Shown here in pieces: positions 30,791 through 42,620 of a stretch of DNA of 64,000 nucleotides. The stretch is from NCBI RefSeq assembly GCF_024679095.1, contig NC_066549.1, positions 5,761,420-5,825,419 on the forward strand, read 5' to 3'. Below the pieces are notes generated by a model. The model did not search any database. It saw only the letters and a program-made list of their open reading frames with translations, and was not told the origin of the DNA. Position 1 is the first letter of the stretch. Each line of letters starts with the position of its first letter. A program made the translations under genes and the position numbers. This DNA comes from Eriocheir sinensis (Eukaryota > Arthropoda > Malacostraca > Decapoda > Varunidae).

Positions 30791-31480
30791 TAGCTTTTTG
30801 TAGTATTCTTGTGTCCTTGTGTATCCGTGTGTGACCTTCTGTAACTGTCTCCCGTTTTCTTCTTTCCCTCCCTCGCATGTGTTTATCAGTTTCCATTTAC
30901 CTTCCCCTTTCCCCATTCCTCCATTCTTTTCTTGCTTGTTCCCTCTGCAATCTCTGACATTTACCCATTTTCTTTCAATAATTTTCATTCATTTATTTCT
31001 TTATCTATTTTCACTCACTCACTCATACACTCATTTCTTTATTCACTTTCTTCCATCCATTTTTATTTCATTTATTTCCCTCATATACTCGCATCTCTCC
31101 ACCTCCTTAATCCCCCACTCCACACCATTCCACACATACAGCTCCCCAGTCACTCCTTACTCCTAACCTATTACTCCACTCTGCGTACTAATGGCGGGTT
31201 GGTCTTACACTACAAATACACAAGGATGACGTAAGAAAAAAGGCATGATGTAAATACGGTTCATTCTCAGTACAATGTGGAATGCGGTAAATGTTTTCGT
31301 CTCAGTAAGTAATAATGTCCTCCCAGGTATTCGCTTGAGCTTCCTGTTCGTTATCCGCGTCCACTCAAGCTCACACTCTCGTACGGTAACATAGCGTCGA
31401 CGAATTCCAAGTGTCTGTCTGTCTGTAGGTTTGTCCGTTAGGTATAGTCTCCTTAATTCTCTATCACTCACTCACTCACT
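30791..31480. other. Pyrimidine-rich then mixed non-repetitive DNA
   Basis: To about 31160 T/C-rich with ATTTATTTC and CACTCACTCA runs; 31190-31480 is mixed sequence with no recognised gene. Confidence 0.4.
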
Positions 31481-31972
31481 CTCTAACTATCTATCTATCT
31501 ATGTATCTCCATCTCTTTATCTCCTAGTCAGTCAATAAGTAAAGTCAGTTAGTCAGTCTTTCTTCTCTCTCTCTCTTAGTCTCCCTTTCTCTCAATCTTT
31601 CTCTCAGTCTCTCTTTCTCTCTCTCACACTAATCTACAAAGTGGCTGATATGTGGGTCAGTTTATACATATACATATAGTACACGGGGAGGCTGTATATA
31701 GGAGCAAAACCCCCCCTTGACACACCTTTAACTCCTCTTTCCTCTCTCTTATTCTCCTTCTCTTTTCGGCGTCTATGGTTTCCGAATATCTTAGTCAGTC
31801 AGTTCTCCTCCGTTTGCCCTTCCTCTCTCATCACACTGACCACCATCGGTTATTCTGGCGCTGTAGAGAGGGGCCGTGAGGGTTATGTAATGGTCCACCC
31901 TTTCTGTTGCTTCTCCCTTGGTTATAGAAAATGGGAAGTGTAGAATCGCTTAGGTAGGTTCGGGGGAGAGGG

Positions 31973-31975
<3 letters not shown>
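31481..31975. other. CT-rich short repeats and non-repetitive DNA
   Basis: CTATCTATC and TCTCTCAGTCTC runs to 31630, then mixed sequence. No gene. Confidence 0.4.
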
Positions 31976-32031
<56 letters not shown>

Positions 32032-32046
32032 AGGGAGAGGGAGAGG
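31976..32046. repeat. (GA)n and (GGGAGA)n microsatellite
   Basis: GA repeat to about 32021, then GGGAGA units. Confidence 0.95.
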
Positions 32047-32190
32047 CAGGAACTAAGTCCGCTAGTTGGAATTTATAACTGAGGCTTAATTTTGAAACTG
32101 TTTGAAATATGTTGTGGAATTTTGGTGGTCGTGGTGGTGGTGTGTGGTTTGTGTGTTTGCTTGTTTGTGTGTGGGGGGTGGGGGGTAGGG

Positions 32191-32212
32191 TGAGTGTGTG
32201 TGTGTGTGTGTG

Positions 32213-32245
<33 letters not shown>
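32191..32245. repeat. (GT)n microsatellite
   Basis: GT repeat with one GC interruption, preceded by G-runs. Confidence 0.95.
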
Positions 32246-32277
32246 ATTGCGTCGCCTTGTGCATTATTACATGAAAT

Positions 32278-32970
32278 TGAAGAAGAGGAGGAGGAGGAGG
32301 AAGAGGAGGAAGAGGAGGAAGACAAGGAAACGTAGAAGGAGGAGGAGGAGGAGAAACAAGAAAGTTATAAAGAGAAAGAGTAGGAGGAAACTGAAGAGGA
32401 GGAAGAGGAGAAGTAGAAAGAGAAGAATGATAAAGAGGAGGAAGAGAAGGAGAACGATACGTAGGAGAAGGAGGAGGAGAAATAAGAGAGTGATAAGGAG
32501 GAGTAGGATGAAGAGGAGGAAGAGGGTAAAGGAGGAGGACAAAGACGAAGAGAAGGAAGAAGAAGCTAAGGAAGAAAGGTGAAGGAGGAGGAGGAGGGGG
32601 AAGAGGAGGAGAATGATGAAGAGCAGAAAGAGGAGGAGGAGGAGGAGGAGAAATATGAAAATGAAGAGGACTAAGAGGAAGAGGAGGAGGAGGAGAAAGA
32701 CGAGGAGGAGGAGGAGGAGAATGATAAGGGAAAGAAGGAAGATGAGGTGACTGAGAAAGGGAAGGAGGAGGAAAACGATAAGGAGAAGAATGAAGAAGAG
32801 GAAGAGGAAGAAGAGGAGGAGGATAAGGAGGAGGAGGAGGTTAACAATAAGGTTAAATCTTCCGAAGATCAAGACTCTTCATTACTGCCTTGTTGTCATA
32901 AAGGGGAGGAGGAGGAGGAGGAGGAGGAGGAGGAGGAGGAAAAGAAGAAGAAGGAGGAGAGGGAGAAGAT
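32278..32970. repeat. About 690 bp of (AGG/AAG)n trinucleotide DNA
   Basis: Imperfect AGG, GAA and GAT repeats on the plus strand, purine apart from rare T and C, broken only at 32846-32905 by mixed sequence. Arg/Lys and Glu-rich frames are artefacts of the repeat. Confidence 0.93.
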
Positions 32971-32984
32971 AAAGGATTAATGGT

Positions 32985-33101
32985 CTTTGGTGTCTTCTTC
33001 TCTCATCCATTACCTCCTCTCTCTCCCTCTCTCCCTCCCTCTCTCCCTCTCTCTCTCTCACTCTCCCTCTCTCTTTATCTCAAGGTCAGGAAGACATAGG
33101 A

Positions 33102-33159
<58 letters not shown>

Positions 33160-33360
33160 TCATACATTTTCCTCTCCCTTCTGCTCTGAATTATCCTCCT
33201 CCTCCTCTTCTTCCTCTTCCTCTAAAGCTATTATCGCGTCCTTCACCTTCTCTTATCTCCTCTTCCTCCTCCTCCTCCTCCTTCATTCTCCTTCTCTACT
33301 CTCCCTCTCTCACTCCCTCTCGCTCGTTCAAAGTCACTCCTTCATCCCCGCGACGCGCCT
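32985..33360. repeat. CT-rich DNA with (CT)n at 33103-33157
   Basis: Pyrimidine DNA just downstream of the minus-strand gene's stop codon; it would be part of, or beyond, its 3' untranslated region. No AATAAA was identified. Confidence 0.85.
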
Positions 33361-33367
33361 CTGGACT

Positions 33368-33559
33368 CTACACCGTTAGCAGCCCCGCCTCGTGAATCTT
33401 GGATGTTGGGACGGCCGGGGTAGTGGTTACGGAGTCTGTTTTTTCGTCGTATAGAAGCAGGTGTTTGGAGTCCTCTGGTTCATCGTTGACGAGGCCTCGG
33501 CGTCGCAGCGTAGTGCCGACCAGGACCGCGATGATCACCACGTAGAACACCACCACGAT
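33368..33559 (-). CDS. Last coding exon, single-pass membrane protein (KCNE-like?)
   Basis: Minus-strand terminal exon of 63 codons plus TAG. Its splice acceptor is a pyrimidine run ending CCCCTCAG directly before the first codon (ATC). The exon encodes most of a transmembrane helix (IVVVFYVVIIAVLVG), then TT-L-RRR, then an acidic/polar tail with the motifs NDEPED and KHLLLYDEK, ending AGLLTV. The basic cluster after the helix predicts a cytoplasmic C-terminus. Codons are mixed and there is no repeat bias, unlike almost every other open frame here. The preceding exon (35631-35766) supplies the start of the helix in phase 0. No AATAAA was seen close after the stop; CT-rich DNA follows. The FY pair inside the helix, the basic cluster and the LLLY-acidic stretch recall KCNE channel subunits, but this is inferred from memory of the family. 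Confidence 0.72.
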   Translation of the reverse strand: MVVVFYVVIIAVLVGTTLRRRGLVNDEPEDSKHLLLYDEKTDSVTTTPAVPTSKIHEAGLLTV

Positions 33560-33721
33560 CTGAGGGGAGGGAGAGAAAGGGAGGGGGTAAGGGAGAGGCG
33601 TTGCTGTCGGTGGTGGTGGGTGGAAGGTAAGGGAGAGGAAGGAGAGAGGGTTGGGAACTAGCTTCTCGGAAAGGCCAAAACACGATATAATGGGGCGAGG
33701 TATTAGGTTACGACGCGGCAC

Positions 33722-33723
<2 letters not shown>

Positions 33724-33787
<64 letters not shown>
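33724..33787. repeat. (GA)n and GGGAGA microsatellite
   Basis: GA repeat forming the left flank of R4, inside the last intron of the minus-strand gene. Confidence 0.95.
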
Positions 33788-34860
<1,073 letters not shown>

Positions 34861-34888
34861 ATTATTGACGTGTGGAGCAAAGACGAAT

Positions 34889-35130
34889 GGGAGGGGGGGG
34901 GGCGAGGGGTGAAAGAAGGGGACGGAGGGGTGAAGAAGGGGGGAGGGGGGCGCAGGGTGACAGAGGGGAGGATGGGGTGAAGAGAGGGGGGGGCGGCATG
35001 GGGTGAAGTAGAGAGTGTATGTGGTGAGGGTGGGGGACGGGGTGGAGGGGAAGGTGTGATGGGGTGAAGGAAAAAAGGGGGAGGGGTGAAGAAGAGGGGT
35101 GAGGTGATGGGGGGTGAAGGGGGGGCGAGG
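34889..35130 (+). repeat. G-run cluster (GGGGTGAAG units)
   Basis: More than fifteen runs of four or more G on the plus strand within 240 bp, in short imperfect units with GGGGTGAAG and GGAGGGG. A candidate G-quadruplex region; the minus-strand transcript of the gene would be C-rich here. Confidence 0.85.
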
Positions 35131-35176
35131 CAAGTGATTTTCCTAATGTAATTGCCCACAGTAACATACGATCACA

Positions 35177-35186
<10 letters not shown>

Positions 35187-35220
<34 letters not shown>
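35187..35220. repeat. (CA)n microsatellite
   Basis: Short CA repeat in the intron. Confidence 0.9.
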
Positions 35221-35224
<4 letters not shown>

Positions 35225-35301
35225 GACGTTTTAGCCATTAATCAAGTTTTTCATTAATTAAATTTCCTCTCGCGAATGTAATTTCCTTTCTCTCCCTGCC
35301 C

Positions 35302-35307
<6 letters not shown>

Positions 35308-35367
<60 letters not shown>

Positions 35368-35375
35368 CTCTCGAA
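35308..35375. repeat. (CT)n microsatellite
   Basis: CT repeat with one CG interruption, in the intron. Confidence 0.95.
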
Positions 35376-35419
35376 TAAATAAATACATAAATACTTATCA
35401 GATAAATATAGACGTCATT

Positions 35420-35630
35420 TGATATATTTCACACCCGTATTTCCACCACCACCACAACCACCACCACCTCCACCTCACGCTAATCCCCTTCAACAATCTC
35501 TACCACCACCACGTTGCTCCCTCACGGTTATTTTGGTACCACGTTCACCTGCCACTTCCCACAGACACACGCGCACAAACACACACACGCTCTATCCACC
35601 TATCTACCTATCTATCTCCCGGACACTCAC
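35420..35630. other. CCA-rich intron end
   Basis: CCACCACCA, ACACACACG and TATCTACC short repeats between the CT tract and the donor site of the exon at 35631-35766. Confidence 0.6.
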
Positions 35631-35766
35631 GGACACATAGATGATGGCGGAGGTGCTCTGGTCGGGCTGGAGGCTGTGGTTGGAGCGATGGTGATGCGTT
35701 TCGGAGTGCACCAGGGCGGCCTCGTACACGGCAGGAAGCAGCCCCTCGACACACCCGCCTCCAGGC
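35631..35766 (-). CDS. Penultimate exon of the same membrane protein
   Basis: Minus-strand internal exon of 136 nt, one base plus 45 codons. The acceptor follows a CTCTCTCCCTCGCCAG tract and the donor is GTGAGT, both close to consensus. It encodes an extracellular segment (PGGGCVEGLLPAVYEAALV, then a His-rich part) with a candidate N-glycosylation site NHS, and ends STSAIIYVS, the first turn of the transmembrane helix. It joins in phase 0 to the exon at 33368-33559 across an intron of 2,071 bp filled with GA tracts, repeat R4 and a G-run cluster. A second AG lies eight bases into the exon, so the true acceptor could be slightly shorter. Together with the last exon it gives a helix of about 21 residues followed by RRR. 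Confidence 0.65.
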
Positions 35767-35869
35767 CTGGCGAGGGAGAGAGAGGGAGTGAGAGAGAGCG
35801 GGAGTGGGAGCGGTGGATGACCCTTCTCGATAGCTAAAGGGGAGGGAGGGAAGGAGGGCGATGTTGGCT

Positions 35870-37345
35870 GCTGGGAAAGGGGAAAGTTGGAATGAGGCTG
35901 AGGAATGAAAGTAAAGAGAAAACTAGGATAACTGAGGATAACTGAGAGTAAGAGAGGGAGACAAATGCTGAAAACGTCGAACTGGGAATGAGAGGAAGGA
36001 ATGAGACACAAGAGATACGTGAGATAACTGAAGATAAAGAGGAAAACGGAGGATACATAAGGATAACTGAAGGGGAAGGAGGGAGGGAGATGGATGCTGG
36101 GGACGGGAAACTTTGAACGTTGGTGAAGAATGAGACCTCAGAGATGGTTCGAGGTAGCATTGCGGCGTTAAAAGAGGGAAAGGGAGCGATAAAAGGACTT
36201 GTGGTATTACTGGGTATGAAAAACGGGCAGAGAGAGAGAGGAAAAAGAAGGCTGCTACTGTGAACATCAATCCGAGGACGTAGGTGAGGAACGATACCGC
36301 AAAATATCGCTCGAGGTAGCATTGCAGGGTCGACAGTGGGAAAGGTAGTGTTAGAAGGACAGGTGGTATTACTGGGTACGAAAAACGGACAGAGAGAGAG
36401 AGGAAAAAGAAGGCGGCTACTGTGAACATCAATCCGAGAACGTAGGTGAGGAACGAGACCCCTGAGACACTTCGAGGTAGTATTGCGGCGTTCATAGAGG
36501 CCTAGGGAGTGTTAAAGCGAAAGGTGATAGTACAGGGTATGAAAAACTGGCGCAGAGAGGGGAGGAAATGGGCTGTGGCTGGGACCTTCGAACTGGAAAC
36601 GTAGGTGAAGAACGAGACCCCAAAATACGGTTCGAGGTAGTACTGCGGAGTTGACAGAAGGAGAGGGAGTGTTAAAACGACAGATGATTGTACAGGGTAT
36701 GAAAAACTGACAGAGAGGGAGAGGAGGTAGAGGTGGTTGGGAACTTCGAACTGGAAACGTAGGTGAGGAACAAGACCGCAAGAGATAGTTCCAGGTAGCA
36801 TTGTGGAGTTGACAGAAGGAGAGGGAGTGTTAAAACGACAGATAATAGTACTGGGTATGAAAAACAGGCACAGAGAGGGGAGGAAAGGGGCGCTGGCTGG
36901 GACCTTCGAACTGGAAACATAGATGAGGAACAAGACCGCAAGAGATAGTTCCAGGTAGCATTGTGGAGTTGATGATGATGAGGTTTCAGGCCCCGGTCCG
37001 GTTGATAGAGGAGAGGGAGTGTTGAAACGACAGGTGGTAGTACTGGGTATGAAAATCCGGCAGAGAGAAGGGAGGGAGAAGGGAGATGCCGATAACGTCG
37101 AATTGGGAACATAGGTAAGGAACGAAACCACAGAGCCAGTTCGAGGTAGCATTACGGAGTTGATAGAGAAAGAGGGAGTGTTACAACGACGGCTGGTACT
37201 ATTGGGTATGAAAAACGGGCCCAGGGATGATTGCTCGGGAAGTTGGTGCAGAATTTAGTGCGTGTGATGGAGAGAGAAGGGCTGTTAAAGGGACGGATGC
37301 TGGTCCAGGGGATGAAAAACTGGCGGGAAACAGACACCGTTGCAA
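35870..37345. repeat. 160-bp satellite, 7-8 units
   Basis: The box (A/C)TGGGTATGAAAAAC recurs at 36210, 36372, 36533, 36693, 36851, 37043 and 37202; spacing is about 158-162, except one of 192 where about 32 bp (with TCAGGCCCCGGTCCGG, near 36985) is inserted. Other boxes: CGAGGTAGCATTG.GG, GAGGGAGTGTTA and AACGTAGGTGAGGAAC.AGACC. It lies in the presumed first intron of the minus-strand gene. Confidence 0.92.
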
Positions 37346-38130
37346 GGATAGACGGGGGAACGTACACTGACGGAAATGGGAGGAAGGAAGAGAGGGAAAG
37401 AAGGAAGGAAATGAAAGAAGGGATGAAAGAAAATAGGAAGGAAGGAAGGAAGAGCGTAAAAAGGCAAAGAAGAAAGGTAGGAAAAAGAAGGAAGATAGTA
37501 AGAAAAGACGAGGGTAAGGAAAGAAGGGAGGGGAAGAAGGAGGGAAAGAAAGAAGGAATGAAAAAATGGAGAGATTGGAAGGAGGATCGTAAGAAAGCAA
37601 AGAATAAAAGAAGGGAATGTAAGAAAGAAGGAAAGAAAAAAAAGAAAGGAAAGTAGGAAGGAAACTCGTAAAAAAGCAAAGAGGGAAAGAAGGGAAAAGA
37701 AGGAAAGGAAGAAAAAAAGAAAGGAAAGAAGGAAGGAAACTCGAAAAAATTCAGAAGAAGAAAAGAACAAAAAAAAGGAAAAGGGAAAGAAAAAAAAGAA
37801 AGGAAAGAAGGAAGAAAACTCGAAAAAAAGCAAAAGAAAGAAAGAAAAAAACAAGAAAGAAGGAAAGAAGGAAGGAAAATCGAAAAAAGGGAAAAAAAGA
37901 AAAGAAGGAAGGAAGATATTAAGAAAGAATGAGGAGCAAGGAAAAAAGGAAGGAAAGGAGTGAAGGAGGAGCATATGTCTGAGAGAATTCGAAAAAGGGG
38001 ATGCAAAAGAACAGAAAATGATGGTAATGTGCAAAAAAATCTTAGTTGCTGAAGGATGAAAAGAGTGATGAGGGATTAGCAAGTGTTATATGAAGACAAA
38101 AAAAAGGCAAGGCAGTTACTTTGAAAAGAG
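37346..38130. repeat. GGAAGGAAA / AAAGAAA-rich repeats
   Basis: Imperfect units of about 60-65 bp with GGAAGGAAACTCGAAAAAA (37670-37900). Pyrimidine-poor. No exon recognised. Confidence 0.8.
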
Positions 38131-38214
38131 AAATAGTTACTTATGGGATAGAAAAAGGTTAGTGGTTAGTGGTAGTTGATGGAGAGAGTGAAATAGAGGT
38201 CCAGGAAGAGTGAC

Positions 38215-38417
<203 letters not shown>

Positions 38418-38439
38418 AGAGAGGATTGAAAAAAAAAGA

Positions 38440-38890
38440 AGTCAACGTTAACGGCCTGTGATGGGAAAAAAAACGGGTAAAAAAATTCAAAAAGGAAAAA
38501 AACAGGAAAAAAATAAATAAACGGGAAAAGACGGATAAAATAAAGTGAAAAAAACGGGAAAAAAATGAAAAAAATGAAGAAAATGAAAGAAATGAAACGG
38601 GGTAAAAAAAAAACGGGAAAATTGGAAAACGGGAAAACACAAAAAAAGGAAAAAAACGAAAAAAAACTAAATAAAATGGAAAAAAAGAAAAAAACGTGAA
38701 AAAGAGGAAAATATGGAAAAAAATGAAAGAAGACGAAAAACGGAGAAACAGGAAAAAAACCGGAAAATAACTAAAGACAAGAAATGAGAGCGGAAAAGAG
38801 GAGTGAGTGAGTGAGTGAAAGATTAGTAAAAAAGAAAAAAAAGAAGGAGAAAAAGAAGCCAACGTTAGCGGGCTGTGATGGGAAGATGTC
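38440..38890. repeat. A-rich (CGGGAAAAAA) DNA between 27-bp direct repeats
   Basis: AAGTCAACGTTAACGGCCTG then TGATGGGAA (38440) and AAGCCAACGTTAGCGGGCTG then TGATGGGAA (38857) bound about 390 bp of A-rich sequence with CGGGAAAA and AATGAAAAA units. Confidence 0.75.
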
Positions 38891-39028
38891 ACGTGCAGGG
38901 GAGGCGAGAGGAGCTAAAAGGATGAAGGTCAGTGTGATGGAAGGCAAAAAGGAGGGAAGGGCGAGAGAAGTGAACGATGAAAGGTTAAGCGAGAGGAACG
39001 TAAAAAGGAGAGAACGTGTGCCTTAAAG

Positions 39029-39109
39029 AAGAAGAAGAAGAAGAAGAAGAAAAAGAAGAAGAAGAAGAAGAAGAAGAGGCGACACAGGAGGGGATGAAGG
39101 AAGAAGGGT

Positions 39110-39186
<77 letters not shown>
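39029..39186. repeat. (GAA)n and (GA)n microsatellites
   Basis: GAA at 39029-39076 and GA at 39109-39186. Confidence 0.95.
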
Positions 39187-39190
<4 letters not shown>

Positions 39191-39207
39191 AGAGAAGAGA
39201 GAGAAGA

Positions 39208-39390
39208 GAGAAAGGAAAGGCGAGAGTAACAGACTGAGGGAGAATGCATTGTCAAAAAGAGAAAGAAAAAAAAAATAAGGAAAAGAAGGAAAAATAGAGA
39301 AAGTCTGTGACGGGCGGAAAGGGAAAGTAAGTATATAAGAGAGAATGAATTGTAGCGAAGAAAGGAAAAAAAAAAGGAAAAGAGGAAATG
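39208..39390 (+). repeat. R5 dispersed repeat, copy 2
   Basis: Matches 28681-28857 along its length (GAAAGGAAAGGCGAGAGTAA, GAGAATGCATTGTCAA, GACGGGCGGAAAGGGAAAGT, GAATTGTAGCGAAG). Preceded by GA/GAGAAGA repeat, as at the other locus. Confidence 0.85.
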
Positions 39391-39995
39391 GTAAAAATGG
39401 AGATGGTTTGGAAAAGGAAAGGATTTAATTTATTAGGGATCTCTTGGTTGTCGTTGTGGTCAGTAACGTCATTTTCATCGCCTTTATCAGCATAGTAATT
39501 GTTATTGTTTTTGTTTCTAGATAGATTTTCCTTGTCATCTGTTTTTATGCTATTTTTACTCTTTATTATCTTCTCGTCTTCTTCCTTGTTTTGATTCCTA
39601 TTTTTATCGCTGTTCTCCTCGTCCTCGTCCTCGTCCTCTCTATATAAGTTCTCTCTTCTCCTCTCTTCCTGGTTCTTGTTCTCTTCGTTGTTTTCTTCCT
39701 CCTCCTCCTCCTCCTCCTCCTTTTCCTCCTCTCTCTACGTTTTCTGTCTTTCCGCCATCTTCCTTTTCCTCGTTCTCTTCCTCTTCGTCTCTTTATGGTT
39801 TCTCTCTCTCTCTTCGTTCTCTTCCTCTTCGTCTCTTTATGGTTTCTCTCTCTCTCTTCGTTCTCTTCCTGGTTTTGGTTTTAGTTCTCATCGTCCTATC
39901 CTCCTCCTCTTCCCTTTATGCTGTCTCTCTTCTACCTGTCTTTCTGATTCTCTCGCTTCGTTGTCTCCGCGTTTTCCTTCGCTTCTTCCAACTCC
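39391..39995. repeat. T-rich then CT-rich low-complexity DNA
   Basis: Includes (CCT)n at 39698-39728 and a duplicated block CTCTTCGTTCTCTTCCTCTT / CGTCTCTTTATGGTTTCTC (39768 and 39812 region). No gene. Confidence 0.7.
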
Positions 39996-40084
39996 CTCTG
40001 CGTACTCAGCGTTACGCACCTCGCCACACAGCTGGGATGCCGCCCGGCCGCTCCTCAAGCCGAAAGAGGTTTTGCACCGCTCAC

Positions 40085-40167
40085 AAATCCTGCTTCATAT
40101 TGCACATCTGCCCGACGAATGGCGCTCGCTATGTGGCTGGCCGAGGCTGGGGATTACTGGAGGCGTA
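40085..40167 (-). CDS. Possible first coding exon (start codon at 40107)
   Basis: Minus-strand stretch bounded by an acceptor (CTCTCTTTTGCGCAG) and a donor GTGAGC at 40079-40084. All three frames entering from the acceptor meet stops, so it would be a 5' untranslated exon with the start codon inside. The ATG at 40107 opens M-C-N-M-K-Q-D and leaves two bases, TT, which join the first base G of the exon at 35631-35766 to make Leu, so the phase fits. The resulting protein would be 116 residues with no signal peptide, as in KCNE proteins. A phase match occurs by chance one time in three and no transcript is available, so an unseen upstream exon remains possible. The DNA is GC-rich and not repetitive, unlike its flanks. 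Confidence 0.33.
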
Positions 40168-40309
40168 CTGCGCAAAAGAGAGAGGGAAGGGAGGGAAGAG
40201 AGAGAGGGGAAAAGGAAGAGAGTGAACGTCCGCTGAGCCGCTCTCCCAGCTATCAAAACCCTTCCCCTCTCCCCTGCTTGTTAGATGGGCAACGGTGAAG
40301 CCCCCCTCT

Positions 40310-40880
40310 TGGCCTTAAATGGGACACAGGAGGCTGGTGATGGTGGAAGGGAAATGAGTTCTGAGCATTACCTTGACTTCCACCACGCTGCTCCACCTCT
40401 AAAACGTCTCTTGCATGACCTCGGTACGGTAAAGCAGAACTCGTTTCGAAAGACTTAAACGGGCACAGGGGGAGGCTGGTGGTGGTGGAAGGGGATGAGT
40501 TCTAAGGATTATGATGACTCTCCACCATTCCACACCTCCGCTAAGACACACACTCATGCATAAACCCAGTACAGAGAGACAGAACGCATTGCTGAGTACT
40601 TAAACGGAAACAGGAGGAGACAGCTGGTGAAATGGGATGAGTTCTCAGCATCACGTAGACTCTTCATCACTCCACTCTATCGCCAAGACACACACTCATG
40701 CATAACTCCGGTACATGTAGACAGAACGCATTGCTGAGGACTTAAACGGAGACAGGAGGAGACAGATGGTGAAATGGGATGAGCTCTAAACATCACGTAG
40801 ACTCTTCACCACTCCACTCCCCTGGCAGAACGTCCTCCCATGTAATAACCTCGGCACAGAAAAAGAAAAAACGTTATTGC
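40310..40880. repeat. About 141-bp tandem repeat, 4 units
   Basis: ATGAG(T/C)TCT at 40354, 40495, 40637 and 40779; each unit has CTTAAACGG.ACAGG, CCACTCC and CATGCATAA or CATGTAATAA. Units 3 and 4 are the closest pair. Confidence 0.9.
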
Positions 40881-40950
40881 AAAAGACACATGAGGATAAG
40901 GACGCAAATTATACACAGATTAGAGGAGTTCCAAGCATCACATCTAACTC

Positions 40951-41028
40951 TCCCTTTCCTTCCCCTTCTGTCTCTCTCCTGCATATGACCACAGATGTTG
41001 CGCCGACTAAACGAAACTTTCCAACTTT
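40951..41028 (+). mobile_element. 5'-truncated SINE (tail only)
   Basis: Same 3' part as the SINE at 27024-27299: CCCTTCTGTCTCTCTCC, GCATATGACCACAGATGTTG, CGCCGACTAAACGAAAC and TTTCCAACTTT. No tRNA-like head. ACATCT occurs on both sides but is too short to be a convincing target duplication. Confidence 0.85.
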
Positions 41029-41086
41029 ACATCTCCCTTCCCCCCCTCCCCCCTCAAGGCCCCCGGATGGAAGGAAGCAGAGGATT

Positions 41087-41192
41087 GTTATATAAGAGAC
41101 GTAACAGCCGAAATGTACTGCACCGCCCCGACCCACCGCGCAGAGGGGCGTGGCAGCACCCGCACACGTGTAGTTCCCGGGAGGTGAGTTGA
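41087..41192 (+). promoter_or_regulatory. Candidate TATA promoter and noncoding first exon
   Basis: TATATAAG at 41089-41096 matches the TATA consensus. GC-rich non-repetitive DNA follows, with a CACGTG E-box near 41167 and a GGGAG-GTGAGTTG splice donor at about 41186. No downstream exon was found, so the gene it would serve is unknown. Weak evidence. Confidence 0.22.
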
Positions 41193-41199
41193 TTAGGGA

Positions 41200-42529
41200 G
41201 GCTGCGAGGCGGGTCAGGAGGGAAGGAGATGAGGGAAGAGGAAGGGAAGGAGAGGCGAGGGGAATGAGAAGGCTGGCGTGGGTAGGAATGTTAAAGGAAG
41301 GAAGGAAGGAGAGGAAGGAAGGGAGAGTTGAAAGATGATGTAGACGGGGATAGGTGAAGGAAAGGCAAAGGAAGGGAAGGAGGGAAGTGATGGGGAGGCA
41401 TGGTAGAAAAGGAGAGGAAGAAGGGAGAGGGGAGTGAGGAGGCAGGGAAGGAAGGAGGAATTGAAGAAGGGAGAGAGGTAGATGATGAAGCAAGGATAAG
41501 GGGGAAAGGTAAGTGAGGTAAGGGAAGGAGGGAAGAGGAAAGGAAGAGGGGCAGATGATGCGACAGGAATAGGAAGGAAGAAGAAAAAGGAAGGAAAGAG
41601 GAAAGACGAGGCTGGCATAGGTAGAAAAAGAGAAAGGGAAGAAGGAAGGAAAAAAAAATTATGAGGTAAGGGAAGGAGGGAGAATAGAAAGAAGGGAGAG
41701 AGATGAAGGACGTGACAGACATAGATAGATAGGAAGGAGGAAGGGAAGGGAAGGAGGAGGAATAAGCTTTGATAGCCACTAATAGGGCGGATAGCCTTGT
41801 TAGGGCGCGAGGTGGACTGGGGAGAGAAGGGAAGAGAAGGGGAGAAGGGAGACGCGGCGGGGTGTGACCTGGAAAACATAATAGGAAATAGGGTGAGAGG
41901 TGACGTGGGGAGAAGGAAAGCAGTAGGGGAAAGGAGGAGAAATAGGGGAGAGGAGAGAAGAGGAGAAGGAAAAGGAAGATGAGAGATTATGTTCTGTGTA
42001 AGCTAAACAAAATAACATTGAAGGAAGAAGAAGAGAGTTAGGATAAGAATGGAATGAATGGGAGGGAAGGAAGGGAATGAAGGGGGAAGGGAGGGAAATG
42101 GAGAGAAAGTAGCAGAGTAGAATAGACATGCGAAAAGGTGAAGAAGTGACAAGGGAAGAGAAGGGTGAAGGGGGAGAGGAGAGCCCATGAAGAAATGATC
42201 AACGCTTCGGGGTGAGAGATGAACATAACAACAGGATGTGGGGTGAGGGGTGAAACGGAGAGAGGTGCAGTTCCTCGTTAGGCTAAATACCTCGTTATGA
42301 CGGAGAGGGAAAAGGGACAAGATAGGGGAGAAGGGAGATGGATGAAGAGGGAAAGGGGAGAGAAATGGGAATGAAGGGAGAAGGAGGAATGGGGAAGAGG
42401 GGTGAGGAACGAGGGGGATAGAAAGCCTGGATGATGAGGGAGGGGATGAGGGAGGAGGGGAGGGAGGTGAAGGAAGAAGAACAGGGAAAGGAAACTAGAG
42501 GGGGAAGAAAGGGATACGAACGAAAGGGA

Positions 42530-42532
<3 letters not shown>
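41200..42532. repeat. Purine-rich (GGGAAGGA)n low-complexity DNA
   Basis: About 1.3 kb of mostly A/G on the plus strand, with short GGAAGGAAGG, GGGAAGAGG and GGATAGG units. Long minus frames rich in Leu, Pro and Ser are artefacts. Confidence 0.8.

Positions 42533-42617
<85 letters not shown>
42533..42617. repeat. (GA)n microsatellite
   Basis: Uninterrupted GA repeat inside the purine-rich block. Confidence 0.96.

Positions 42618-42620
<3 letters not shown>

Noticed and set aside
36985..37005. CCCCGGTCCGG insertion in one satellite unit as a mobile element
   Set aside because: Only about 32 bp and seen once; no terminal structure visible.
39839..40225. Plus-strand frame with RKRFCTAHKSCFILHICPTNG as a cysteine-rich peptide gene
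   Set aside because: Opposite strand of the better-supported minus-strand exon candidate; no plus-strand donor or upstream exon, and flanks are CT/GA repeats.
40940..41034. ACATCT direct repeat as target duplication of the truncated SINE
   Set aside because: Only six bases in pyrimidine-rich DNA, with no extension; could easily be chance.
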